Counted from the stretch's first letter, positions 46,525 to 56,203 are shown. The stretch: 64,000 nt of DNA from CAUJGP01 sp964612425 (GCA_964612425.1 CAZTDX010000006.1:1-64000), one strand, 5' to 3'. A program made the numbers and translations. Notes: generated by a model from the sequence alone, not told the origin.

Positions 46525-47109
46525 ATGATCAGTGAACAGACCGCACCAATTTCACCTCAAGTTTCAAAATCCATAGGAGTTGGAAAACCTAGTAAGCTTC
46601 TATTTGGGATTTTATTTGCGATTCTCACGATAATTCTTCTCGTTTTAATTAATTCAGAATGGCGTTTAAAAGTACGAAATTTTATTATTGGAAACGATCG
46701 TAAAATTTTAGCAACTCTACGTGAGGATCTAGCAGCTAATGGGCAGAGCGTATTAGTTTTTAAAGTTAAAGAAAAAGGGAATCTATTTATTGAATTTTAT
46801 ACAACCAAATCAATGGTTAAAGATGAAAATACAGACGTCACTGAGCCACAGCCGCCGGAGTTACTACAGAAAATTGAATTATCAGGTTCCATTGATGGAT
46901 TTGTTAACTTTATGGGGCAAGCGACCAATTTAGCTGTTGCCAATTTAGATGAAGATCCTTCACTTGAAGTGATTGTTCCCTTTTATAATCAAGAATTTTC
47001 TCCGAATCTTGAGATTATTAAATATAATCCGGATTTTCATAAATTCGAGGTTCAGCAAAATTTTGATATTCCAAAATCATTACTCGACTCGGTTTCTCGG
47101 AGTGATTGA
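46525..47109 (+). CDS. Single-pass membrane protein, unknown
   Basis: 194 residues, starting 6 bp after rpoN with AGGGTGAA overlapping the rpoN stop. Transmembrane helix at about 26-44 (LLFGILFAILTIILLVLI). The outer part has a segment like an FG-GAP/VCBS strand (NLAVANLDEDPSLEVIVPFY), which suggests one or two beta-propeller-like blades, though it is too short for a full propeller. Overlaps the next gene at TGATG. Confidence 0.75.
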   Translation: MISEQTAPISPQVSKSIGVGKPSKLLFGILFAILTIILLVLINSEWRLKVRNFIIGNDRKILATLREDLAANGQSVLVFKVKEKGNLFIEFYTTKSMVKDENTDVTEPQPPELLQKIELSGSIDGFVNFMGQATNLAVANLDEDPSLEVIVPFYNQEFSPNLEIIKYNPDFHKFEVQQNFDIPKSLLDSVSRSD

Positions 47110-47705
47110 TGAAAAAAATTAAAATCACTCGCGATATAGCCATTGCCATACTTTTAATCGGACTTTTCTTTTTGATTTTATCAATTCTGAGTCTTGATTC
47201 TCACCGTTCAGTGACGATGGATGAAAATCAGGATGAGGAATCTTCACCTAAAACGATTGAGATGGTGAATAAACACATGCGCGAAGTTTATGATAAACAA
47301 GAAATGGCTAGAAAAAACACAGAGAATCTCAATGTACTTACGGCTCCACCCGTTTACAAATCACCGCGCGAAGAGCCAGTTTACCAATTTGATAATATTC
47401 CGCTCACATTTGATCCTGACTCCATGAATGAATTGGTTGGAAAAGATTTAGGTCAGTATGCAACGTCTCTCGTGCAAGACAAAACATTGAGTGAACAAAT
47501 TCAAGACGAAATTATTAATGATATGATTCGAGATGAGTCAAGAGAGCAGGAGAGAAAAAGTTTAGCTGAAGCAATAATTCAAAAAGCAAAAAAGCAAGGC
47601 TACCTTATTGAGGTCGATGAGAACTATAAAGTTAAAAGTGTTCGTAGATTAATTAACAAAGAAAACTCCAGCGTGTTTGATCCTAATATTTTACCAAATC
47701 AATAG
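47109..47705 (+). CDS. Single-pass membrane protein, unknown
   Basis: 198 residues from ATG 47109 (TTG one codon earlier rejected). Transmembrane helix about 10-30 (IAIAILLIGLFFLILSILSL) and a periplasmic, charged, helical region rich in Glu, Arg and Lys. No family recognised. Coupled to the gene before, and last of the plus-strand run that begins at kdsC. Confidence 0.75.
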   Translation: MKKIKITRDIAIAILLIGLFFLILSILSLDSHRSVTMDENQDEESSPKTIEMVNKHMREVYDKQEMARKNTENLNVLTAPPVYKSPREEPVYQFDNIPLTFDPDSMNELVGKDLGQYATSLVQDKTLSEQIQDEIINDMIRDESREQERKSLAEAIIQKAKKQGYLIEVDENYKVKSVRRLINKENSSVFDPNILPNQ

Positions 47706-47734
47706 GATCATTTTTCAGCAGAATCTATTTTTTT

Positions 47735-48151
47735 CTACAGTTTGAATTTAGGCTGCGATAAAGCTTTCATTGTTCGGTTCAATTCTTTTATGCTGGTGAA
47801 ATTCTGAGTTGTTAAAATAATATGGTCGATGACGGGTATTTCCATTGCTTCACCGATGGTGGAAAGTCGACTTGTTAACTCGAGATCTTCCTGGGAGGGG
47901 TGGGGATCACCACTGGGATGATTATGAGCAATTATAATTTGCGAGGCATTTTGTAAACAAGCAAATCGAAAGATATCTCTAGGGTGGCAGGGGCAAGAGT
48001 CTACAGTTCCTCTAAAAATCATTTTTATTGAGATAAGTTGAAGCCCGGGCCCGAGCGCGACACACCAAAGCTCTTCCACATCAAGAGTCATGTGTTTTTT
48101 TAGTATTTTGTAGGCCGCGTTACTATTTGTAATGAGCATATTTGGTTTCAT
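47735..48151 (-). CDS. JAB/RadC-domain protein
   Basis: 138 residues. Metal-binding JAMM motif HNHPSGDPHPSQED and the RadC core (HPRDIFRFACLQNASQIIIA) are present. It lacks the N-terminal helix-hairpin-helix region of full-length RadC (about 225 residues), so it is a JAB-only version. Possible DNA-repair or peptidase-like role; RadC function itself is unsettled. Single minus-strand gene. Confidence 0.88.
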   Translation of the reverse strand: MKPNMLITNSNAAYKILKKHMTLDVEELWCVALGPGLQLISIKMIFRGTVDSCPCHPRDIFRFACLQNASQIIIAHNHPSGDPHPSQEDLELTSRLSTIGEAMEIPVIDHIILTTQNFTSIKELNRTMKALSQPKFKL

Positions 48152-48302
48152 GCGAATAACTTTGTTGCAAAATGGATACAGGCCTCAAAGTGTTAAAATT
48201 AATGAAGGACATTCGCTATTCGGATCTTTCTTGAAATTCCGTCCAAAATTGAAGTAGGATAATACTCAGATAATTTCAATTTTAAAATTAAAGGAGAGTT
48301 CT

Positions 48303-48935
48303 ATGTTTAATAAAAGAGAGAGTAAAATTTTGATTCGCCAGTTATTAATTACAGGAGTTGTTGGGTTGTCATTGAGTTCATTTTTTGGTTGTGGTCCTAA
48401 GGCCTTTGTTAAAGGTGATTATGATTCTAATGTTGAAAGTAAAAATCTTTTAACAGACGAATGGTCAGAGACTGACATGCAAGAAACAGTTAAAGCCATG
48501 GTATCAAGCTTAGTAGTGCATCCAGTAGTGGCTCAAGCTAAAAAAAGACCTGTAGTAATGGTGACACAACTTCAAAATAAAACTTCAGAACATATTGATA
48601 CTCAATCCATAATGGATATGGTTCGTGTTGAACTTATGAAATCAGGAAAGCTAGCTTTTGTTGATAAAGAAGCCAGACAAGATATTGATCAAGAATATGA
48701 ATATCAAAATAGCGGTCGTGTGGCGTCAGACACAAAAAAGGGTCCTGGCGGACAAGTGGGTGCTGACTATATTGTTAATGGCCGAATTGATAGTATTATA
48801 CAAGAAGCTGGTAAGGAAAAAACTGTTTACTATAAAATTACTCTCAATCTGACTGGGATAAAAAGTGGTGTTATAGAGTGGACAGATCAAAAGCAAATTA
48901 GAAAATTATATAAGAAAAAAACGATGGGGTTATAA
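48303..48935 (+). CDS. lpoB: Penicillin-binding protein activator LpoB-like lipoprotein
   Basis: 210 residues. Lipobox SFFGC near residue 30. The body matches the LpoB/CsgG-like fold (VVMVTQLQNKTSEHIDTQSI, VELMKSGKLAFVDKEARQDI, GGQVGADYIVNGRIDSI). LpoB in E. coli activates PBP1b from the outer membrane. Starts after AAAGGAGAGTTCT. Followed 18 bp later by a COG3014-like lipoprotein, a pairing seen in several Gram-negatives. Confidence 0.85.
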   Translation: MFNKRESKILIRQLLITGVVGLSLSSFFGCGPKAFVKGDYDSNVESKNLLTDEWSETDMQETVKAMVSSLVVHPVVAQAKKRPVVMVTQLQNKTSEHIDTQSIMDMVRVELMKSGKLAFVDKEARQDIDQEYEYQNSGRVASDTKKGPGGQVGADYIVNGRIDSIIQEAGKEKTVYYKITLNLTGIKSGVIEWTDQKQIRKLYKKKTMGL

Positions 48936-48953
48936 TTAAAGGAGAGAGCCTTA

Positions 48954-50189
48954 ATGATAGCCAGGCTCTTAGCTTGTGGATTTATATTGATTTCATTGGT
49001 CTCCTGTCAGACTTATCAGGGTTATGTTCAGGAGGCGCGTCAACTCATTCGTGAGGGACGATTTAAAGAAGCCTTAGAAAAATTAAAAGTGCTGGCTGAT
49101 AAATCCAGCAATGATCAACTCGTATATTTATTGGATTATGCTACGACTCTTCAGATCACGGGGAATTATACTGAGAGTAATAAATATTATCAGTTGGCAG
49201 ATAAAATGTCAGACATACAGGACTACACATCTCTTAGCTTGGAGACAGGTTCTTATTTATTTGGCGAAGAAGTGGTTCAATACAAAGGCGAAGATTTTGA
49301 AGTTATCCTCCTCAATGCAATGTCTGCTATAAACTATTTAAATTTAGGAAATTTAGATGAAGCCATGGTTGAGGTGCGTCGGCTGAACGAAAAGCTAAGG
49401 CGTTATCGACTCGAGGCCAAGCGAAAATTTACTGACAATGCGTTAGCACTCTATCTTTCAGCGATTATTTATGAGGCCAATAAAAGTTGGGATGATGCTG
49501 CTATCGCCTATGAACAAGTTTATAAGGTTATTCCTGGTTATCGCCCACTAAAAGAGGATTTAATTCGATCCAATATTAGAGCAAAACGATTTGATGCTGT
49601 AAAAAAATGGAAAGAAGCATTTCCGGAAGTTATTGAAAAAAAGGAGTGGAAAGACTTAAAGTTAGGTGAAGTTGTTGTTATATACCAACAGGGCTGGGGC
49701 CCCAGGAAAGATTTTCGTTACGGTAGCTATAGATATCCTTCGATGTATCCGATTTGGTCTCAAAAGCTGAGTATTTATCCACAACTATTTCGTGTCAGCG
49801 ACGAATCACAAAATGCTTCCAAGACCGATAATTCTTTTATCGGCGATGAAACTTTGTTTAGTGTGGAAAAAATTGCGATAGCCAGCTTAGAAGATCAATA
49901 CGCAGCTCTTATTGCGAGGAGGATCGGCGGGGCTGTTGCCAAAGAAGTTGTGGCTCATCAAATACGGCAAAAAAATCAACTTATGGGAGATCTGGCCTTG
50001 ATTGCCATGTATGCTTCTGATCGAGCGGACTTGCGACAATGGTCGACTCTTCCGAGAGAGTTTAAAATTTATCGAAAATCCGTTCAGCCTGGTGAATACA
50101 ATTTACAAGTAGATTATGGGGAAGAAAAGCGAACTATAAAAGTGCACCCCGGTGCTAAAGTTTTTATTAATTACCGCACATTAAGATAA
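48954..50189 (+). CDS. TPR lipoprotein of COG3014 type
   Basis: 411 residues. Lipobox LVSC (residues 15-18). TPR-like repeats over about 25-215 (EGRFKEALEKLKVLADKSSN, NLGNLDEAMVEVRRLNEKLR, YEANKSWDDAAIAYEQVYKV). A C-terminal region ends with VDYGEEKRTIKVHPGAKVFI. Likely works with the LpoB-like protein just upstream at the outer membrane; that partnership is inferred from adjacency and known co-occurrence. Confidence 0.82.
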   Translation: MIARLLACGFILISLVSCQTYQGYVQEARQLIREGRFKEALEKLKVLADKSSNDQLVYLLDYATTLQITGNYTESNKYYQLADKMSDIQDYTSLSLETGSYLFGEEVVQYKGEDFEVILLNAMSAINYLNLGNLDEAMVEVRRLNEKLRRYRLEAKRKFTDNALALYLSAIIYEANKSWDDAAIAYEQVYKVIPGYRPLKEDLIRSNIRAKRFDAVKKWKEAFPEVIEKKEWKDLKLGEVVVIYQQGWGPRKDFRYGSYRYPSMYPIWSQKLSIYPQLFRVSDESQNASKTDNSFIGDETLFSVEKIAIASLEDQYAALIARRIGGAVAKEVVAHQIRQKNQLMGDLALIAMYASDRADLRQWSTLPREFKIYRKSVQPGEYNLQVDYGEEKRTIKVHPGAKVFINYRTLR

Positions 50190-50314
50190 TTATTTATATC
50201 GAAGTTATAATTTAAAATAAAATTTTGTGGAGCAATGCATTTAAAATTTAAAAGTGAAGCTTTTAAAAATTCTGAACTGACACTAACAAATCGCTGTTAT
50301 ATTAGATTGAAACT

Positions 50315-50995
50315 ATGAGACGACTAGGTTCAATAAATTGTATTGATTTTATAAAAAATGACGATGCACCGTGGGTTATTTTATTTCACGGCTATGGGGC
50401 CGATGCCTCAGATGTGGCACCCCTTTCTCAAGAGTTATCACTTTCAAAAGACTGTAATTGGCTCTTTCCTGAAGGTTTTTTAGAAGTACCCATTGGGTGG
50501 AATTATTCCGGCAAAGCATGGTGGCCGGTGAATATGGAAGAACTTCAAAAGGCACAATTGACGGGAGTGGCGCGTGATCTGAGTCAAGGGACTCCTCCTG
50601 GTATGGACAAGGCCATTGAAAAAGTAAAAGTCTTGTTTCAGCAATTGAAAGTCCCATGGAATAAAATAATTTTAGGTGGATTTTCCCAAGGAGCGATGCT
50701 GGCAACGGAGCTATATTTATCTGCCCCAGAGACGCCGTTGGGTCTAATTATTTTATCGGGAACTTGTTTACATTCAGAAAAATGGAGAGAACAGGCTAAG
50801 CAGCGTGCGGGAAAAGCCTTTTTCCAATCGCACGGTGAGCAAGATCAAATTCTTTCTATTAAGGGTGCACAAAAGCTTGAAACCATTCTCACACAATCAG
50901 GAATGAAAGGCCGGCTGATACGCTTTTCGGGTGGACACGAAATTCCACCCAAAGTTCTGCAGGAGATGGCGAAGTATATCGAATTGCGACTCTAG
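50315..50995 (+). CDS. Alpha/beta-hydrolase, carboxylesterase/phospholipase family
   Basis: 226 residues. Oxyanion HGYGADASD, nucleophile GGFSQGAMLA, and a late His in FSGGHEIPP form the expected triad of the YpfH/lysophospholipase-like esterase family. An Asp in HGEQDQILSI completes it. Cytoplasmic (no signal peptide). Substrate unknown. Convergent with the next gene. Confidence 0.9.
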   Translation: MRRLGSINCIDFIKNDDAPWVILFHGYGADASDVAPLSQELSLSKDCNWLFPEGFLEVPIGWNYSGKAWWPVNMEELQKAQLTGVARDLSQGTPPGMDKAIEKVKVLFQQLKVPWNKIILGGFSQGAMLATELYLSAPETPLGLIILSGTCLHSEKWREQAKQRAGKAFFQSHGEQDQILSIKGAQKLETILTQSGMKGRLIRFSGGHEIPPKVLQEMAKYIELRL

Positions 50996-51010
50996 TAAAA
51001 AATAAATTTA

Positions 51011-51988
51011 CTATTTTAAAGTGTAAACAGCATTGTACCTTTGAGCGTTCAGCAAGTCATTGAGTCTTGCTGTTTCATCATTTCCATAGCCGACACCAAC
51101 ATAGATTTCGGCACCCTTGGCTGCTGGGTCTAAGTTTCCAATTTGAAATTCAAATTGGCTAGGAGCATTGGCTGTACCCAGAGCTGGGATTCCTGTGCTG
51201 AGATCAGAAGAAAGTTCGGTCCAGGGGAATGACTTGTTTGGAGTCCAAGCATAGAGCTTACCCATGTAACTGGCAACAACATAGAGTGAACCTAATTTAT
51301 TTACCTTTGAGCTTTCAGTATTTACTTTGACAGTGATAGAATCCGTGGAAGAATTTTTTAGTTCTGCTTTCCAGGGATTAGCGCAAGCAACTTCCCGCAC
51401 TTGAGCAATGTCTAGTGTGTCGAATCCCAGTTGTGCGTCTTGAGTCGTATTTTTGTTTGTCAGTGATGCTGTGAGCTTTGTATTTAAGTCAAAATTCTGA
51501 CCACATTCAGTGGAAGTGAGAATGTCCGGTGTGCTGGTAGTAAAAAAAGTGGAGTCATTATTTGGTCCATTAACAGTACTTACTTTGCTTGCGGCGGGAG
51601 TATTAATTAAATTTCCATTAAGATCTTTAAAAGTGAGCCATGTATCGATTTTAGTTGTTGCCGAAGAGTTGGGAGCCAATGCAGTAAAACCCCTCCAATC
51701 AGCAGAAAGAACAACGTACTGAACGTCATATTTGGCGTTAAAGTGAGCTTGCACAGTACAATCTTTAGAGAGAGTTTTTGTACCACCCGCAGAGTATTTT
51801 GGTTTAATTAAAGTGGCATCGGTTCCGAAAATGACGGATATGGCATTATTGTCAGGAGCATAAGTCACCGATTGAAGGGAATTGGGTGGGCAGGCCGATC
51901 CCCAGGTTTTAATGGAGTCAAAGTTGGTTCCAGCAAATGATGTTTGTGCTAGAAAAAGAAATAAAGAAGATATTTTTAATTTATTCAT
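51011..51988 (-). CDS. Secreted protein, DUF4360-like
   Basis: 325 residues from ATG 51988 (GAGG, 5 nt; GTG at 51994 rejected). Signal peptide MNKLKISSLFLFLAQTSFAG. The first half shows the DUF4360-like pattern of spaced Cys residues (WGSACPPNSLQSVTYAPDNN, LSKDCTVQAHFNAKYDVQ) and SADWRGFTAL. The second half is a beta-rich domain. Function unknown; the family match is by eye. Confidence 0.7.
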   Translation of the reverse strand: MNKLKISSLFLFLAQTSFAGTNFDSIKTWGSACPPNSLQSVTYAPDNNAISVIFGTDATLIKPKYSAGGTKTLSKDCTVQAHFNAKYDVQYVVLSADWRGFTALAPNSSATTKIDTWLTFKDLNGNLINTPAASKVSTVNGPNNDSTFFTTSTPDILTSTECGQNFDLNTKLTASLTNKNTTQDAQLGFDTLDIAQVREVACANPWKAELKNSSTDSITVKVNTESSKVNKLGSLYVVASYMGKLYAWTPNKSFPWTELSSDLSTGIPALGTANAPSQFEFQIGNLDPAAKGAEIYVGVGYGNDETARLNDLLNAQRYNAVYTLK

Positions 51989-52176
51989 AGTCACCTCGCT
52001 TCAAAATTTAATGAGCAAGGGCATTGCCAAGAACATTGTTGTGGAAATCATTTTAACTAAATGCGAAGTCTTATTTTGAAACATTTAATGAAAATAAATA
52101 ATTAGGTGCCTTATATTGTTTATCGAACAGAATTAACTTTGACGTTTCAAGGTGAGACTCTTAGTATTGGAATTAA

Positions 52177-53085
52177 ATGAAGGTAAAAGAAGTTTTTGAA
52201 AAATCAGTTCAATTTTTTAAAGAAAAAAATATTGAGAGTTCACGCCTGGAAGCTGAGCTTCTCTTAGCTCATGTATTAAAAACAGACCGCGTGGGAATTT
52301 ATTTAAAATACGATGCCCCTCTCTCAGAGCAAGAAATCAAAGAGCTACGCGATTTGGTGATGAGGAGAAGCAAAGGGGAGCCCTCAGCCTATCTCACCGG
52401 AGAGAAATATTTTTTTAATCGACCTTTTGGCGTAGGGTCAGGGGTGTTAATACCACGACCTGAAACAGAGTTAATGATTGAAGACATTATAAACAATATT
52501 AATTTAAATATTGTATCTAGTGGCGAAAATGACAATTTAGAATCAGAATCAGAATCAGAATCAGAATCTTATAAAATTGCTGATTTGGGGAGCGGAACAG
52601 GATGTTTGGGGCTAACTCTCGGACTTCATTTTTCTGATGCTGACGTTTTTTTAGTTGAGAGATCGACACGTGCTTTTCAATATTTAGAAAAGAATTTCAA
52701 AAATTTGATTCCTGAAGATAAACAAAATAAATTTAGTCTTATCAATAAGTCGGTGGAAGAGTGGCTTCCCTCCGTAAGCTTTAACCTCATCGTGGCCAAT
52801 CCTCCTTATATCGCAACGAACGATTCTGAAATTGATCCTCTGGTTAAAAAGTTCGAACCAGAAGAAGCTTTGTTTGCACAAGATAACGGCTTTTCAGCTA
52901 TTCGCTCGTGGCTCGATTTTGTTGTTCAGTATTTAAAACCTGGAGGTACTTGTTATTTTGAAATTGGTCATCGCCAGGGTGCTGAAGCTTCTGAACTATT
53001 TTCGACAACTTCGATCTTTGAAAAGATTGAAGTTTTGAAAGATTATAGTCAAAAAGATCGATTTATTAAAGCGATTCGCAAATAA
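52177..53085 (+). CDS. prmC: Peptide chain release factor N5-glutamine methyltransferase
   Basis: 302 residues. SAM-binding motif IADLGSGTGCLGL and catalytic N208PPY (LIVANPPYIATND). It methylates the Gln of the GGQ loop in RF1/RF2. Just before the SAM motif the chain carries an unusual Glu-Ser run encoded by a GAATCA tandem repeat. Starts 62 bp upstream of murA; they may share an mRNA. Confidence 0.95.
   Translation: MKVKEVFEKSVQFFKEKNIESSRLEAELLLAHVLKTDRVGIYLKYDAPLSEQEIKELRDLVMRRSKGEPSAYLTGEKYFFNRPFGVGSGVLIPRPETELMIEDIINNINLNIVSSGENDNLESESESESESYKIADLGSGTGCLGLTLGLHFSDADVFLVERSTRAFQYLEKNFKNLIPEDKQNKFSLINKSVEEWLPSVSFNLIVANPPYIATNDSEIDPLVKKFEPEEALFAQDNGFSAIRSWLDFVVQYLKPGGTCYFEIGHRQGAEASELFSTTSIFEKIEVLKDYSQKDRFIKAIRK
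52540..52569 (+). repeat. Five-unit GAATCA hexanucleotide tandem repeat in prmC
   Basis: Four perfect GAATCA units and one GAATCT, in frame, encode alternating Glu and Ser directly before the SAM-binding motif. Gain or loss of units would keep the frame. Confidence 0.9.
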
Positions 53086-53147
53086 TTCATTCTGAACTTG
53101 ATTAGGATTCTCCAACTTCTTATAACAATACTCATTGAGAGGTTAAA

Positions 53148-54401
53148 ATGGATAAGATGTTAGTACTTGGTGGTAAGACTTTAAATGGACAGGTTAAAGT
53201 AGGTGGAGCAAAAAACGCAGCACTCCCCATTTTATTTGCAACTCTTTTGGCAGAAGGTAAGCATTTTTTTAAAAATGTACCCAAACTAAAAGACATCGAG
53301 TCGACAGCAAGTTTACTAGAATCTTTAGGGTGTGAAACAAATTGGAATAATGACGTATTTTGTGTTCATGTAAAAAAACCAAAGTCCTTGGAGGCGCACT
53401 ACGATTTGGTTCGAAAAATGCGAGCCAGTTTTCTTTGTTTGGGTCCATTGCTGGCTAAATATGGTGAGGCCATAGTCTCACTTCCTGGCGGCTGTGCCAT
53501 CGGTGCAAGACCCATTAACTTACATTTGGAAGCCATGAAAGCCTTAGGTGCTGAGATCATTTTAAGTGAGGGATACGCTAAAGCAACAGCGAAGAAATTA
53601 AAGGGAGCCTCCTTTCTTTTTGAAAGCTGTACTGTGGGTGGTACTGAGAATATGCTCATGGCTGCTTGCTTGGCTGAAGGTGAAACCATCATCGAAAACG
53701 CCGCCAAAGAACCAGAAGTTGTAGATTTAGCCAATTATCTTAATGCCATGGGCGCTAAAATTTCGGGTCATGGAACAAGTATTATTCGAATTCAAGGTGT
53801 GGAATCACTTTCTCCTGCGGAACACACCATTATGCCCGATCGTATTGAGGCAGGAACACTTCTCATAGCAGGAGCGATCACTCACGGTGAAGTCACTGTG
53901 ACCAACTGCTCTCCACTTTTGTATGAGTCCTTAATTTATAAAATGCAAGAGGCCGGTTTTAAATGCTCGCTTGCGAGTGATTCAGTGACGGTTCATCCAA
54001 GTAAGAGTTGGGTAGGTGTGGATGTAACAACAGCGCCGTATCCATTATTTCCTACGGACCTGCAAGCGCAGTATATGACTTTGATGTCAGTGGCGCAGGG
54101 GACATCAGTTATTACTGAAACTGTTTTTGAAAATCGATTTATGCATGTTCAAGAGTTGGCAAGATTAGGCGCAGATATTACTCCTAAATCTCGTGTGGCA
54201 GTCGTCCGTGGAAAACCCGGTGGATTAAAGGGCGCTCCCGTCATGGCTACGGATTTAAGAGCTAGCGCCTGTTTAGTTTTAGCTGGCCTTGCCGCTCAAG
54301 GAGAAACTCTTGTTGGTCGAATTTATCATTTAGATCGCGGTTACGAAAACTTAGAAATAAAGTTACAGGCTTTAGGTGCTCAAATTGTACGAAAATCTTG
54401 A
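53148..54401 (+). CDS. murA: UDP-N-acetylglucosamine 1-carboxyvinyltransferase
   Basis: 417 residues, standard MurA length. Active-site C116 in GGCAIGARPINLH (Cys form, thus expected to be fosfomycin-sensitive), N-terminal GAKNAALPILFA and the pair SLESLGCE/VRKMRASFL. First committed step of peptidoglycan synthesis: adds enolpyruvate to UDP-GlcNAc. Start follows GAGAGGTTAAA. Confidence 0.97.
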   Translation: MDKMLVLGGKTLNGQVKVGGAKNAALPILFATLLAEGKHFFKNVPKLKDIESTASLLESLGCETNWNNDVFCVHVKKPKSLEAHYDLVRKMRASFLCLGPLLAKYGEAIVSLPGGCAIGARPINLHLEAMKALGAEIILSEGYAKATAKKLKGASFLFESCTVGGTENMLMAACLAEGETIIENAAKEPEVVDLANYLNAMGAKISGHGTSIIRIQGVESLSPAEHTIMPDRIEAGTLLIAGAITHGEVTVTNCSPLLYESLIYKMQEAGFKCSLASDSVTVHPSKSWVGVDVTTAPYPLFPTDLQAQYMTLMSVAQGTSVITETVFENRFMHVQELARLGADITPKSRVAVVRGKPGGLKGAPVMATDLRASACLVLAGLAAQGETLVGRIYHLDRGYENLEIKLQALGAQIVRKS

Positions 54402-54443
54402 ACACCTAATCAAGCTCTAATTAAGACGTTTTATCAATAAAAA

Positions 54444-55037
54444 TTATTTTGCTTTAATGGCTTCGACCTTAAGATCTAAAGTAACTTCATCGCCAACGAC
54501 GGGGCCAGCTTCAATCATTTTAGTCCACTTAAGACCAAAATCTTTACGGCTTAATTTTCCTTTGGCATTAACAGCAATGCGAGTATTTCCATCCGGGCCT
54601 TTTACAGCGCCCATGTATTTTCCTTCAAGAGTCACAAGCTTTTTGGTTCCATGCATATCAAGCTCACCTTCCATAGTGAAAGACTCAGGAGTTCCCTTGA
54701 TAGATTTAGATTGAAAAGTCATTGTAGGAAATTTTTTAACATCAAAAAAATCGGGCGACTTAAGGTGCTTATCGCGGTCAGCATTTGCTGTTTCAATGGA
54801 ATCAACATTGATCTTTGCTGTTACCGTAGATTTTGTAAAATCAGGATTGAGGTCAATAGTGCCTTCAAAAGTTTTAAAAGTTCCATCAACAGTTGAAATA
54901 ACTAAGTGGCTGATTCCAAAGCCTACTTTAGAGTGACTTACATCCACGTTAAATTTTCCGGTCTCCATCTTTGTTTCTGCAAACGAGATAGTTGACAAAC
55001 AAATTAAAGTGAGTGTTGAGATTATTAATTGCTTCAT
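54444..55037 (-). CDS. YceI family periplasmic lipid-binding protein
   Basis: 197 residues from ATG 55037 (AAAGGAGAACATCGA); upstream in-frame starts lack a site. Signal peptide (MKQLIISTLTLICLSTISFA). The YceI lipocalin-like fold is clear: FNVDVSHSKVGFGISHLVIS, IETANADRDKHLKSPDFFD and FPTMTFQSKSIKG. Binds isoprenoid-like lipids in characterised members. Monocistronic, convergent with murA. Confidence 0.93.
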   Translation of the reverse strand: MKQLIISTLTLICLSTISFAETKMETGKFNVDVSHSKVGFGISHLVISTVDGTFKTFEGTIDLNPDFTKSTVTAKINVDSIETANADRDKHLKSPDFFDVKKFPTMTFQSKSIKGTPESFTMEGELDMHGTKKLVTLEGKYMGAVKGPDGNTRIAVNAKGKLSRKDFGLKWTKMIEAGPVVGDEVTLDLKVEAIKAK

Positions 55038-55129
55038 TCGATGTTCTCCTTTGTTATTGGGAACTATCAATATAAAAACATTTAAAATTCAACGTCAAAT
55101 ACTCAATACAATGAGTTTATTTATTTATC

Positions 55130-56203
55130 CTAGATAGAGTGAAATAATTCAGTAAAGCGTTGAGAGCCAGTGCGACGAGCCCACTCAATCCATTCGGGGT
55201 TGGTTGAAAAAAAGGTACTGAATAAAAGCTGTTTAATAGGATGTTGAAGATAAATTTTATCGCTGACTTTTTTAAAGTGAGTCCAATGGTACTGGTTTTC
55301 TAACATTAAAGTGATAAAAGATTGGGCAGAGCTTTTAACGCCCAACTCCTGGACAACAAAATGAACTTTAGCGTTTGGAAATTCATTTTCGAATCGATCC
55401 GACAAGAGTCCAAATCCACGGTAGGAATTCTTTTTTTCTCCCGGGATTTCTATCGAATGAGAAAAGGGATTTCGAGAAAGATCTGTATCGCCAGAGCAAT
55501 GAAAAAGAGTTTCATCGTAAAGTTTTCCAAGCCCAGTGTGTGCATCTAAAATAGAAATGAATTTTTTGTTGTTTAATAAGGGTTTGAGATGTTGGAATAG
55601 AGTTTTAATTTCAATAGCTTGTTTTTCTCCAGAGTAAAAAATTCCCTGGGGCTCCAAGTTCTGTCCTTCAGCATAAATTCGTGCGAGCGATGAAAAACCA
55701 ATTTTAAAAGATAATGGAATCACTTGGGCCCATCCCTGAATTTGATTTTTTAAGTTATGAGATCGCCACAGTGGTCGAATCCATCGATGCTCCCATTTTG
55801 ATGGAATCAAAGGAAGTCCGTCACCAACATTTCGATTGAGATCGATGTTTTCGATAGAGCTTCTTCGAAGGTAATGAAAACCAAATGGGTTTAGAGCAAA
55901 GATCATCAAAAATCCCACGGAAGAATTCTGCCACTCCACACCTTTCAGTTTTAAGAGCTGTATTTGAATTTCTGCACCAATGGGACCTTCTGAGCCGTGC
56001 GTTGCGCTAATGTGAAGGCCAGCAGAAGTGCTCTCTTTCAAAGCTTGATTGTAAATAAGAATTGTTTCCAACTCAGGAAGGTCAGCGTAAGGTTTTAAGC
56101 GATCGATGTGAAACCCTTTTTCTTCCGCCAGAGCTAGAATTTGGTTTTTATAAGTGAGGTAATTAAATTTATGTGCGGGTTGCATATTAAGGTTGATTCT
56201 CAT
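55130..56203 (-). CDS. DUF2817/M14-like metallopeptidase
   Basis: About 357 residues. Zinc ligands of the M14 type appear in ISATHGSEGPIGAEIQ (H and E) and in LDAHTGLGK (His). The catalytic Glu may be in VVQELGVK near the C-terminus. A LNPFGFHYLRRSSIENIDLN block (the N-R region) binds the substrate carboxylate in the family. The gene overlaps the SirB1-like gene upstream by 17 bp; ATG 56203 is used, with GTG 56206 and ATG 56185 as alternatives. No signal peptide, so likely cytoplasmic. Confidence 0.82.
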   Translation of the reverse strand: MRINLNMQPAHKFNYLTYKNQILALAEEKGFHIDRLKPYADLPELETILIYNQALKESTSAGLHISATHGSEGPIGAEIQIQLLKLKGVEWQNSSVGFLMIFALNPFGFHYLRRSSIENIDLNRNVGDGLPLIPSKWEHRWIRPLWRSHNLKNQIQGWAQVIPLSFKIGFSSLARIYAEGQNLEPQGIFYSGEKQAIEIKTLFQHLKPLLNNKKFISILDAHTGLGKLYDETLFHCSGDTDLSRNPFSHSIEIPGEKKNSYRGFGLLSDRFENEFPNAKVHFVVQELGVKSSAQSFITLMLENQYHWTHFKKVSDKIYLQHPIKQLLFSTFFSTNPEWIEWARRTGSQRFTELFHSI

